Shown: in pieces, positions 17,668 to 25,125 of the stretch
How the letters are laid out: each line of letters starts with the position of its first letter
Numbering within the stretch: the stretch's first letter is position 1
Source of the DNA: Actinoplanes sandaracinus
Lineage (GTDB): Bacteria; Actinomycetota; Actinomycetes; Mycobacteriales; Micromonosporaceae
DNA: 64,000 nt
Reading direction: 5' to 3'
Assembly (NCBI RefSeq): GCF_030009775.1
Contig: NZ_JASCTH010000019.1
Span: 62,001 to 126,000, forward strand
Translations under genes and position numbers: made by a program
The notes under the pieces: model-generated
The model's input: the letters and a program-made list of their open reading frames with translations, nothing else
The model's database searches: none
Told to the model about the DNA's origin: nothing

Positions 17668-18567
17668 TCACGTTTCCGTCAGCCAGTCCACGATCTGCGC
17701 GGCGTGCGTGCCGGGCTCGTCGACCGGATGGAAGACGTGCTCGATCACGCCACCGGAGACGATCAGAGTGAGACGCCGGTAAAGGGTCATCCCGCCGGCC
17801 TCGAAGGTGGGCAGGCCCAGCGCCTCGGCGACGGTCAGCCTCGGGTCGGCCAGCATCGGGTACGGCAGGTGCAGCCGGTGCACCACCTCCCGCTGGTAGG
17901 CGCGGGACTGCGCGGACAGGCCGTACACCCGCGCCGCGCCCGCCTCCCGCAACTCGGCGTACCGGTCCCGGAAATCGCACGCCTCGACGGTGCAACCGCG
18001 GGCGCCGGGAATGGTGTCCCAGCCCTCCGGCTGGTCGACACCCGGCCGCCCGGTCAGCGGATACACGAAGATCACGGTCCGTCCCGGGCCGAGCCGGTCC
18101 AATCGTGGCCGCCGCCCGTCCGTCGCCGCCAGCGACAGCGGCGGCAGACGCTCCCCCGGCAACCCGGACGGATCCGCCGCGCTCAACCGCCGGCGCACAC
18201 CCCGATGCGACGCCATCCGGGCGGTCGCCGCGGCCAGGCCGGCCCGCAGACTGTCGCGATGCTCGGCCAGCCGGGCGATCCGGTCCTCCAGATCGACGAT
18301 CGCCCGCCGGTAGGCGGCCAGCGACGCCGGACACTCGTCGCCGGTGTCACCGCCGTCCGCCAGGCACTCCACGAACGCTCTGGTCTCCTCCACGGACAGC
18401 CCGAGCCCGGTCAGCGCACGGATCCTCTCGACCTGTCGCACCGCGACCGGCTCATAGACCCGGTACCCGTTCGGCTCGCGCCGCGGAACCACCAGTCCGG
18501 CCGCCTCGTAATAGCGCAACGCCCGGACCGTGGCGCCGGTCCGCCCCGCCAACTCACCCACATACAC
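17668..18567 (-). CDS. MerR-type regulator fused to a peroxiredoxin domain
   Basis: 299 residues from GTG 18567. Residues 1-120 are a complete MerR module: wing-HTH YVGELAGRTGATVRALRYYE, NGYRVYEP, then a long dimerisation helix. Cys68 and Cys79 lie in the region where MerR proteins bind effectors. Residues ~130-299 are an AhpC/TSA (PrxQ-like) domain with PGARGCTVEACDFRD, giving a candidate peroxidatic Cys192 and resolving Cys197 five residues on, followed by strand pattern YGLSAQSRAYQREVV and PYPMLADPR. The fusion suggests that peroxide is reduced and sensed in the same chain (inference). A MerR-style operator lies directly upstream. Confidence 0.85.
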   Translation of the reverse strand: MYVGELAGRTGATVRALRYYEAAGLVVPRREPNGYRVYEPVAVRQVERIRALTGLGLSVEETRAFVECLADGGDTGDECPASLAAYRRAIVDLEDRIARLAEHRDSLRAGLAAATARMASHRGVRRRLSAADPSGLPGERLPPLSLAATDGRRPRLDRLGPGRTVIFVYPLTGRPGVDQPEGWDTIPGARGCTVEACDFRDRYAELREAGAARVYGLSAQSRAYQREVVHRLHLPYPMLADPRLTVAEALGLPTFEAGGMTLYRRLTLIVSGGVIEHVFHPVDEPGTHAAQIVDWLTET

Positions 18568-18574
18568 GGCGACG

Positions 18575-18606
18575 AGGCTAAACCCGCACCCAGGGGTACG
18601 GGTCAA
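18575..18606 (-). promoter_or_regulatory. MerR-type promoter/operator of the MerR-peroxiredoxin gene
   Basis: On the minus strand TTGACC (18606-18601) and TAGCCT/TTAGCC (18581-18575) are separated by 19-20 bp, the stretched spacing typical of MerR targets. The spacer contains the inverted repeat ACCCGTACCC-CT-GGGTGCGGGT (18603-18582). The -10 ends 7 nt before GTG 18567, so the transcript is probably leaderless and autoregulated. Confidence 0.72.
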
Positions 18607-18817
18607 GGCCTGAACTCGCCGCGCCGGTATCGCCGGCGAACCAGGAGTCGCGCCGTTCTTCACCACCGCCGCGCAGCCGCCGAACATGGCCCGGTCCACC
18701 CTCCCTGGAGCCGGCGTCACAGGCCTTATGCACCGACTGCCATCCCGGCCCGCCGCACCGGTTCAGAGGCCGGCTGACTCAGCGGCCCGGGTCGCCGGGA
18801 CAGGGTTCGCGTCCGGT

Positions 18818-19294
18818 TCAGGGGCGCTGACCGGTGATCGGAAGCGGCGACACCCGTTTGGTGACGCCGAAGGCGAAGGTGGTCTCGATCGACGCCAGGC
18901 CCGCGATGGTGCGCAGCCGGGTGCGGACGAACGTCTCGTAGGAGGCGAACGAGCCGATCGTGACTTTCAGCAGATAATCCTGGTCGCCGGCGAGCAGGTA
19001 GGCCTCGACGATCTCGGGGATCTGCCGCATCTCGGCCTCGACCCGCTCGACCAGGTCGTAGCCGTGCGACTCCAGCGTGATCCGCACGAAGGCGGTGATC
19101 GGCAGACCGACGGCCTCCTGGTCGACGACCGCCCGGTAACCGGCGATCACCCCGGACTCCTCCAGCAGCCGCACCCGCCGCAGGCACGGTGACGGCGACA
19201 GCCCGACCCGGTCGGCGAGGTCCTGATTGCTCAGCCGCCCGTCGCGCTGCAACTCCAGCAGGATCCGCCGATCTATCTCATCCAGCCCTCTCAC
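18818..19294 (-). CDS. Lrp/AsnC-family transcriptional regulator
   Basis: 158 residues from GTG 19294. N-terminal HTH: LDEIDRRILLELQRDGRLSNQDLADRVGLSPSPCLRRVRLLEESGVI, the classic Lrp pattern. The C-terminal RAM/AsnC domain contains DYLLKVTIGSFASYETFV. Family members sense amino acids and often control a divergent exporter or catabolic gene. Here the EamA transporter and aminotransferase genes start 82 bp away on the other strand, so they are the likely targets. Frames extending further upstream overlap the transporter promoter and are not used. Confidence 0.93.
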   Translation of the reverse strand: MRGLDEIDRRILLELQRDGRLSNQDLADRVGLSPSPCLRRVRLLEESGVIAGYRAVVDQEAVGLPITAFVRITLESHGYDLVERVEAEMRQIPEIVEAYLLAGDQDYLLKVTIGSFASYETFVRTRLRTIAGLASIETTFAFGVTKRVSPLPITGQRP

Positions 19295-19376
19295 CTGGCA
19301 GATTCTGCCAAAGAAGGAGCGGAGAGAGCACGAATTAGCAATCGCCTGCCCCAGCGATACGCCTAACGTGCCAGTC

Positions 19377-20306
19377 ATGGAGCGAACCAGAGGATTGGCG
19401 GCGATGGCGGTCACGGTCGTCGTGTGGGCCGGGTTCGCGCTCAGCATCCGGGGCATCGGCGCCTCCAGCCTGACCACCATGGACGCGGCGCTGATCCGTT
19501 TCACCGTGCCGGTGCTGCTGCTCGCGCCATGGATCCCCCGGACCCTGCGCCGACTGCGCGCCGAGCGGTCCGCCGTCGTCGCCGGGCTCTGCGTGGGCGC
19601 GGGGCTGCCCTACTTCCTCGTCGCCTCGTTCGGCGGCAGCCTGACCAGTGCGGCCCTGGTCGGGCTGGTGATCCCGGGGACGGTCCCGGTTTTCGTGGCG
19701 CTTCTCGCGTACAAAATCTGGGGTTTGAAGATCGGACGGCCGCAAGCCGTCGCTCTCGCGGCGATCCTCGCGGGGGTCGCTCTCGCCGGACGGCAGCCGG
19801 CCGGCGCCGGCACTCTCGTGCTTCTCCTGGCGGGCCTGATCTGGGCGGTCTACACCCTGTCGCTGCGGGTCACCGTTCTCGATCCGATCGGTACGGTCCT
19901 CGTGCTCTGCCTCCCGTCCGCGTGCCTGACCGCCGTCCTGATCATGACCGGATCGGTCCCGTCGCATCTGGCCGCCGGCGCCGCCCGCCCGGCCGACGTG
20001 GTGCTCTACCTGGTGGTGCAGGGCGTCGGCGTCGGCGTGCTGGCCGCCCTCTGCTACCCGATCGCGATCCGGTGTCTCGGCAGCCGCGCCGCCGCATCGC
20101 TGGGCGCGCTGAGCCCGGTCGTCACCGCCGTCGCCGCGGTGCCGCTGCTCGGCGAGCCGTTCACCGGAGCGGGAGCGTTCGCCCTGGTCGTCGGCGGAGT
20201 CGTCGCTTTCAATCTGCTAGCCGGAGGAACCGCACAGCATGCTCCTGACCCTGGACCCACCCAGCGCGGACCCGCTCTGGCAGCTCACCGCGGACTGCGC
20301 CCGTGA
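19377..20306 (+). CDS. EamA/DMT-family transporter
   Basis: 309 residues, ten hydrophobic segments in two EamA halves: RGLAAMAVTVVVWAGFALSIRGIGASSL..., then LLAGLIWAVYTLSLRV in the second half and AAASLGALSPVVTAVAAVPLLGEPFTG near the end. DMT members export amino acids, their analogues or other small metabolites. The divergent Lrp regulator and downstream aminotransferase suggest an amino-acid-like substrate. TAACGT ends 7 nt before ATG 19377 and no Shine-Dalgarno is seen. The C-terminal ~23 residues are coded in sequence shared with the start of the next gene. Confidence 0.88.
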   Translation: MERTRGLAAMAVTVVVWAGFALSIRGIGASSLTTMDAALIRFTVPVLLLAPWIPRTLRRLRAERSAVVAGLCVGAGLPYFLVASFGGSLTSAALVGLVIPGTVPVFVALLAYKIWGLKIGRPQAVALAAILAGVALAGRQPAGAGTLVLLLAGLIWAVYTLSLRVTVLDPIGTVLVLCLPSACLTAVLIMTGSVPSHLAAGAARPADVVLYLVVQGVGVGVLAALCYPIAIRCLGSRAAASLGALSPVVTAVAAVPLLGEPFTGAGAFALVVGGVVAFNLLAGGTAQHAPDPGPTQRGPALAAHRGLRP

Positions 20307-21390
20307 CGTCCGCCCGCAGCGGCTCGATCTGATCGTCGGCGTCTACCGCGACGACACCGGCGTCTCCCCGGTGATGCAGGCGGTCCGCACCGCCGAGTTG
20401 CGGCTCGCCGAGCGGTCCGGGTCGAAGGCCTATGTCGGTCCGGCCGGCTGCGAGCGTTTCACCAGGTCGACGGCGGCGCTGCTGCTGGCCGACCCGGCGC
20501 TGGAGGCTCGCACCGAAGGCGTGCAGACGGTGGCCGGCACCGGCGCGCTGCGGCTGCTCGCCGAACTGCTCGCCGCCACCGGCCCGGACCGGACCGTGCA
20601 CCTGGGCACGCCCGCCTATGTCAACCATCCGGCGATCCTGGCGGCGGCCGGCCTGCGCACCGTCACCCACCCGGTCACCCCGGACGGCTCCGCCATGCTC
20701 GCCGCCGTGCGCACGGCCCGGCCCGGTGACGTGCTGCTGATCCAGGGGTGCTGCCACAACCCGACCGGACTGAGCATGTCCGCCGCGCTCTGGGACGAAC
20801 TGGCCTCGGTCATGGCCCGGCGAGGTGTCGTGCCCTTCATCGACCAGGCCTACTTCGGTCTCGGCGACGGGCTCGACGAGGACCTCGACGGGATGCGGCG
20901 GCTGCTGCGGGCCGTCCCGGACGCCGTCGTCGCGGTCAGCGCCTCCAAGGCGTGGGGCCTCTACAGCGAACGGACCGGCTGCGCCCTGATCCTCAGCGAC
21001 GACGCCGCGCAACGCCGGCACGCCGCGACCCTGCTGGAGAACATCGCCCGGGCCAGTTACTCCCAGCCGCCCGCGCACGGCGCGGCGATCGTCGCGGAGA
21101 TCCTCACCGATCCGGCGCTCACCGCCTGCTGGCGTGGCGAGCTCGAATCCATGCGGCTCCGGCTGGGCGTCCTCCGGGACGGGCTCGCCCGCCTCACCGG
21201 CTTCGCCGGTCTCGGCGAACAGCGGGGCATGTTCCTCAAGCTGCCGCTGGGCCCGGCGGCGATGCTGCGCTTGCGGTCCGAGCACGCGGTGTACGGGCTG
21301 CCGTCCGGCCGCATCAACCTGGCGGGCATTCCGGCGGGGCGGGTCGGCGCGGTCGCTCGGGCTTTGCGGGCGGCGCACCGGCCAACGTAA
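20239..21390 (+). CDS. Aromatic/aspartate-type aminotransferase (class I, AspC/TyrB-like)
   Basis: 383 residues. PLP-enzyme landmarks: DLIVGVYRDDTG near residue 30, GTGALRLLAELL (phosphate region), CCHNPTG with the cofactor-contacting Asn, FIDQAYFGLG with Asp, and SASKAWGLYSERTG with the Schiff-base Lys near 238. SGRINLAGI near 360 supplies the C-terminal carboxylate-binding Arg. It transfers an amino group between an amino acid and 2-oxoglutarate or similar; preferred substrate unknown. Its ATG lies 68 bp inside the transporter gene with AGCCGGAGGAAC before it, an unusually long overlap that implies coupled expression. Confidence 0.9.
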   Translation: MLLTLDPPSADPLWQLTADCARDVRPQRLDLIVGVYRDDTGVSPVMQAVRTAELRLAERSGSKAYVGPAGCERFTRSTAALLLADPALEARTEGVQTVAGTGALRLLAELLAATGPDRTVHLGTPAYVNHPAILAAAGLRTVTHPVTPDGSAMLAAVRTARPGDVLLIQGCCHNPTGLSMSAALWDELASVMARRGVVPFIDQAYFGLGDGLDEDLDGMRRLLRAVPDAVVAVSASKAWGLYSERTGCALILSDDAAQRRHAATLLENIARASYSQPPAHGAAIVAEILTDPALTACWRGELESMRLRLGVLRDGLARLTGFAGLGEQRGMFLKLPLGPAAMLRLRSEHAVYGLPSGRINLAGIPAGRVGAVARALRAAHRPT

Positions 21391-21396
21391 CCCCAC

Positions 21397-21530
21397 CCAG
21401 CGCCGTAGCCCAGCCGCCCTTCAAGCGCCGCAAAGGACGTCCGCGCGACGGCTGGCCGGCACGGACACCGGTCAGCCGTCGCTCAGGCGTGCTACGAGCG
21501 CCGCGTGACACGTTCCAGCTACGGCCGGGC
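21397..21530. repeat. Diverged copy of the dispersed palindromic repeat
   Basis: gccgtagcccagccg near the start and ttccagctacggccggg near the end echo the ends of the 4451-4507 and 55985-56228 repeats, separated by unrelated sequence. It occupies the gap between convergent genes. The match is partial. Confidence 0.35.
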
Positions 21531-21571
21531 GGCGGGTTGGTCTTCGTCTCCGCGACCGGCCGGGGCAGGTG

Positions 21572-22693
21572 TCAGCCCCAGACCTCGGCGGCGGTCTCGG
21601 CGATCAAGGACAGCTTGGCCACCTGCTCGTCGTAGGTGAGGGTGTTGCCCTCGACGGTCGACGAGAAGCCGCACTGCGGTGACAGGCAGAGCTGTTCGAG
21701 CGGCACATGCCGGGCGGCCTCGTCGATGCGGCGTTTCAGGTCGTCCTTGGACTCCAGGGCGCCGCGTTTCGTGGTGACCAGACCCAGGACGACCATCTTT
21801 CCCGGCGGTACGAACCGCAGCGGGGCGAAGTCGCCGGAACGGTCGTCGTCGTACTCCAGGAAGAAGCCGTCGACGGCGAGCTCGCTGAACAGGGCCTCGG
21901 CGACGAAGTCGTAGCCGCCCTCGGCCGCCCACGACGAGCGGAAGTTGCCACGGCACATGTGGGTGGTGACGTTCAGGCCCTCGGGACGGCCGGCGATCGC
22001 GGCGTTGATCTGGCGGATGTACCGCAGATGCTGGTGCTCGGCGTCGTCGCCGCGTGCGGTGAGGAGCCGGCGCTGGGCCGGGTCGTTCAGATAGGCGAGG
22101 CTGGTGTCGTCGAGTTGCAGATAGCGGCAGCCGAGGGTGGCGACCCGCTGGACCTGATCGGCGTAGGCGGCGCTCAGGTCGGCCCAGAACCTCTCCTCGT
22201 CGGGGTAGACCGCCGGATCGATGGCCGCCCGGCCGCCCCGGTAGTGGACCATGCTGGGTGACGGGATCGTCAGCTTCGCGGTGACACCGGGCTCGGTCTG
22301 TGCGGCCAGGAACTCGAAGTCCGAGCCGAAGATCGTCTCCTCGAGACGGATCGGGCCGTCGACGGCCAGCGCGGCGGACTCGAAGTCGAGTTCGCCGCTC
22401 TCGTTGCGGAAGTGGACCTGGATCTTCTCGTCGGTCGGCCGGATGCCACCGAGCCGATAGATGAAGTCCATGTGCCAGGAGGTGCGGCGGAACTCGCCGT
22501 CGGTGGCCGAACGCAGGCCCACGTCCCGCTGCATCCGGACGACCTCACGGATCGCGTCGTCCTCGGCGGCGCGCAGCTCGTCGGCGCTGATCTCACCGAC
22601 CGCGTGCTGCTCGCGGGCCTTGAGCAACCGCGGCGGGCGCAGCAGACTGCCGACGTGATCGGCGCGGAACGGAGGTTTGTCACGGAGCGTCAT
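21572..22693 (-). CDS. MetE C-terminal-like methyltransferase (YxjG/YxjH type)
   Basis: 373 residues; ATG 22693 has AAGGAGG 9 nt upstream. One TIM-barrel like the catalytic half of cobalamin-independent methionine synthase. Zinc ligands are recognisable: His and Cys of NVTTHMCRGN, Glu of FFLEYDD, and Cys of SPQCGFSS. The start RADHVGSLLRP and LQLDDTSLAYL are family-like. It probably moves a methyl group to a thiol such as homocysteine; single-domain homologues use non-folate donors or degrade S-containing compounds, so the exact reaction is open. It stands alone, leftward. Confidence 0.88.
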   Translation of the reverse strand: MTLRDKPPFRADHVGSLLRPPRLLKAREQHAVGEISADELRAAEDDAIREVVRMQRDVGLRSATDGEFRRTSWHMDFIYRLGGIRPTDEKIQVHFRNESGELDFESAALAVDGPIRLEETIFGSDFEFLAAQTEPGVTAKLTIPSPSMVHYRGGRAAIDPAVYPDEERFWADLSAAYADQVQRVATLGCRYLQLDDTSLAYLNDPAQRRLLTARGDDAEHQHLRYIRQINAAIAGRPEGLNVTTHMCRGNFRSSWAAEGGYDFVAEALFSELAVDGFFLEYDDDRSGDFAPLRFVPPGKMVVLGLVTTKRGALESKDDLKRRIDEAARHVPLEQLCLSPQCGFSSTVEGNTLTYDEQVAKLSLIAETAAEVWG

Positions 22694-22893
22694 GGGCGGC
22701 GGCCTCCTTGGGCGGTGCTTCGCTGGCAATCGACGGTTCCGCTGTCAACCTACGCCGGAAGGTGATCAGTGGCCATCGATGCGAGCGGTTTCCGGGCGTG
22801 GGCGCCGGAGTCCGATCCGGCGAGCCCGCGGGACCGGCCGGGGCGGACCGGTTCCGTGCGTTCCCGACCGCCGGCCATGTGCCGCTTCACCGC

Positions 22894-25125
22894 TCAGGCG
22901 CCGTGGATTCGTGGGCCGGTCGTCCGCCGGTGGGCGGTCGCCAGGAGGTATCCGACGGCGCCCACTGCCAGCCAGGCGAGGGTGTGCGCGATCCCGGCCG
23001 GGCCGAGCCCCGCGTCGGCGGTGACGGCCCGGATCGCGAGCACCGGCCCGTGGCCCGGCAGGATCCCGTCGAGTGTGGTCACCCACGCCGGCACGCCGGA
23101 CACGATCGCGGCGGCGAGGACGACGACCGGGACGATGACGGCGAGGATCCGGCCGCTGTTGCCGAAGGCGACCGCGATCGCCTGGTTGACCAGCAGGAAG
23201 GTGACGCTGACCAGGAGGTCGACGAGAAGCAGGGCGGCCAGTTCGACCGGGCCGGGAGTCAGCAGCGCCCCGGCGGCCGCGGTGACGAGCACGGCCTGCG
23301 CCCCGGCGAGCAGCAGCGGGCGGCGGGCGTTGACCGCGGCGAGCCGCCAGGTGGCGCCGTGCCAGGCGAGCGGGTCCCGGCCGGCGGCCGGGGTGATCAG
23401 GAAGATCAGCATGGCGCCGATCCAGAGGGCGATGGCGATGACCGCGCCCGCGATCAGGCCGCCGGTGCCGCCGATGCCGTGCACGTCGCCGGCCACCGGG
23501 GTGGCGGCGACGGTCTTGAGGTGTTCGCGTTCGGCGTCGGTGTAGGTGGGGACCTGGTCTCGGCCGTCGCCGAGCGAGGTGGAGAGAGCGCCCGCACCCT
23601 CGGCGAGCTTTCCGGAGCCGTCGGCGAGTTGCTGCCCGGCGTCTCCGGCCTCGCGGGCGCCGCCGGTGAGCCGGCCGGCGCCCGCCGCGGCGTCGGCCGT
23701 GCCGTCGGCGAGTTTCTCGGCGCCGGTGGCGGCCCGTCCCGCTCCGGTGGCGAGCCGGGACGCGCCGCCGGCGAGGCGGCCGGATCCGGTGGCGAGCCGC
23801 TGGGCTCCCTTGTCGACTCCGGCGGCGCCGGTGGCGGCCTGGTTCGCGCCGGTGGCGAGTTGCCGGGCCGCGGTGTCGGCCTGGCCGATCGCGGTGACCA
23901 GGCGCGGAGTCTGTCCGGCGAGGGCGGCGGCCCCGTCGGCGACCTGCCGGGAGCCGTCGGCCAGGGTGGTGATGCCGTCGCGGACTCCGACGACCTGGCC
24001 GCGCAGGCGGTCCTTGGCGGTCTCGGCGCCGCCGGCCTCGGTGACGATCCGGTCGGCGAGGGCCCGAAGCTGGTCGCACAGGTCGGCGGGAGTCTCGCAC
24101 TGGTCGGCGAGCGCGCGGGCGCGTGCGGCCTCGGCGGTGAGGTCGGGCAGCGCGTCGATGCCGGAGACGGCCTTGTCGGCGAGCGGCACCACGGTGTCCG
24201 CGAGCTGTTTGTTGCCGTCGGCGACCTGACGTGCGCCGTCGGCCAGGGCGCGGGTCTGCTGTGGCAGGCCGGCGGTACTGCCGGCGAGGGCGCCGAGGCC
24301 GTCGGAGAGTTGTCCGGTGCCGGTGGCGAGTTGTTTCGTGCCGGTGGCGAGCCCCGCGGTTCCCTCGGCCAGCGTGGTGGCGCCGTCGTGCAGCTTCCGG
24401 GTGGCGGTGGCCATGTCACCCGCGCCGTCGCCGAGGTCCGCGACGCCGTCGGCGAGGTCGTCGCCGCCGGTGGCGAGTCGGTCGAGGCCGGTGGCGAGGT
24501 CGGCGCTGCCGTCGGCGAGCCGGTTCAGGCCGACGACGAGCCGTCCGCTGCCGTCGGCGAGCTTCCCGGCGCCGTCGGACAGGTCCCCGGCGCCGTCGGC
24601 GGCCTTGCCGAGTTGCCCGTGCATGGTGGTGAAGCCGACGTAGACGTTGTCGAGGTAGGTCTCGACGACGGTCCGGTTGAGAGTGGTGACGGCGGCGTCG
24701 GTCAGCATGCGAGCGACGATCGGGTCGACTCCGGCCGCGGCGCGGGAGGTGGTCACGTCGATGCGGGCCTGTTCGGCCTGCGAGGGGGTGTCACCGCCGG
24801 AGGAGACGGCGGCGGCGGAGAAGTTCGCCGGGATGGTGACGGCCACCGCGTACCCACCGGTGCGCAGACCCTCGGCCGCGTCGGCGGCGTCGGTGAGCAC
24901 CCACGTGTAGTTGTCGCCGTCGTCGTTGACCAGGCGACCGGCGAGTTCCCGGCCGAGCGGGACGGTCTGCCCGTCACGCTGCACCGGCTCGTCGGAGTTG
25001 ACGACGGCGGCGGTGACGGTGGCCAGCCGGTCGGCGGGACGGTCGAAGGCGGCGATCAGGGCGACGGCGATGAGCACCGGCACGAGCAGGATCCCGAGGT
25101 GCGGCAGACGGCGGCGGATCTTCAT
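22894..25125 (-). CDS. YhgE/Pip-like membrane protein with long LADG/LATG repeat region
   Basis: 743 residues from ATG 25125 with GAGGTG just upstream. One N-terminal helix (about 10-27), then an extracytoplasmic domain, then roughly 350 residues of an alanine/glycine-rich pattern (LADGxxxLATG and variants, about 165-540) expected to form a long helical coil, and finally five or six membrane helices to the C-terminus (IAGAVIAIALWIGAMLIFLI onward). This matches YhgE/Pip proteins related to ABC-2 permeases and to phage-infection and type VII-linked proteins. It overlaps the MMPL gene by 4 bp (ATGA), so the two are co-translated and may work together in export. Confidence 0.85.
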   Translation of the reverse strand: MKIRRRLPHLGILLVPVLIAVALIAAFDRPADRLATVTAAVVNSDEPVQRDGQTVPLGRELAGRLVNDDGDNYTWVLTDAADAAEGLRTGGYAVAVTIPANFSAAAVSSGGDTPSQAEQARIDVTTSRAAAGVDPIVARMLTDAAVTTLNRTVVETYLDNVYVGFTTMHGQLGKAADGAGDLSDGAGKLADGSGRLVVGLNRLADGSADLATGLDRLATGGDDLADGVADLGDGAGDMATATRKLHDGATTLAEGTAGLATGTKQLATGTGQLSDGLGALAGSTAGLPQQTRALADGARQVADGNKQLADTVVPLADKAVSGIDALPDLTAEAARARALADQCETPADLCDQLRALADRIVTEAGGAETAKDRLRGQVVGVRDGITTLADGSRQVADGAAALAGQTPRLVTAIGQADTAARQLATGANQAATGAAGVDKGAQRLATGSGRLAGGASRLATGAGRAATGAEKLADGTADAAAGAGRLTGGAREAGDAGQQLADGSGKLAEGAGALSTSLGDGRDQVPTYTDAEREHLKTVAATPVAGDVHGIGGTGGLIAGAVIAIALWIGAMLIFLITPAAGRDPLAWHGATWRLAAVNARRPLLLAGAQAVLVTAAAGALLTPGPVELAALLLVDLLVSVTFLLVNQAIAVAFGNSGRILAVIVPVVVLAAAIVSGVPAWVTTLDGILPGHGPVLAIRAVTADAGLGPAGIAHTLAWLAVGAVGYLLATAHRRTTGPRIHGA

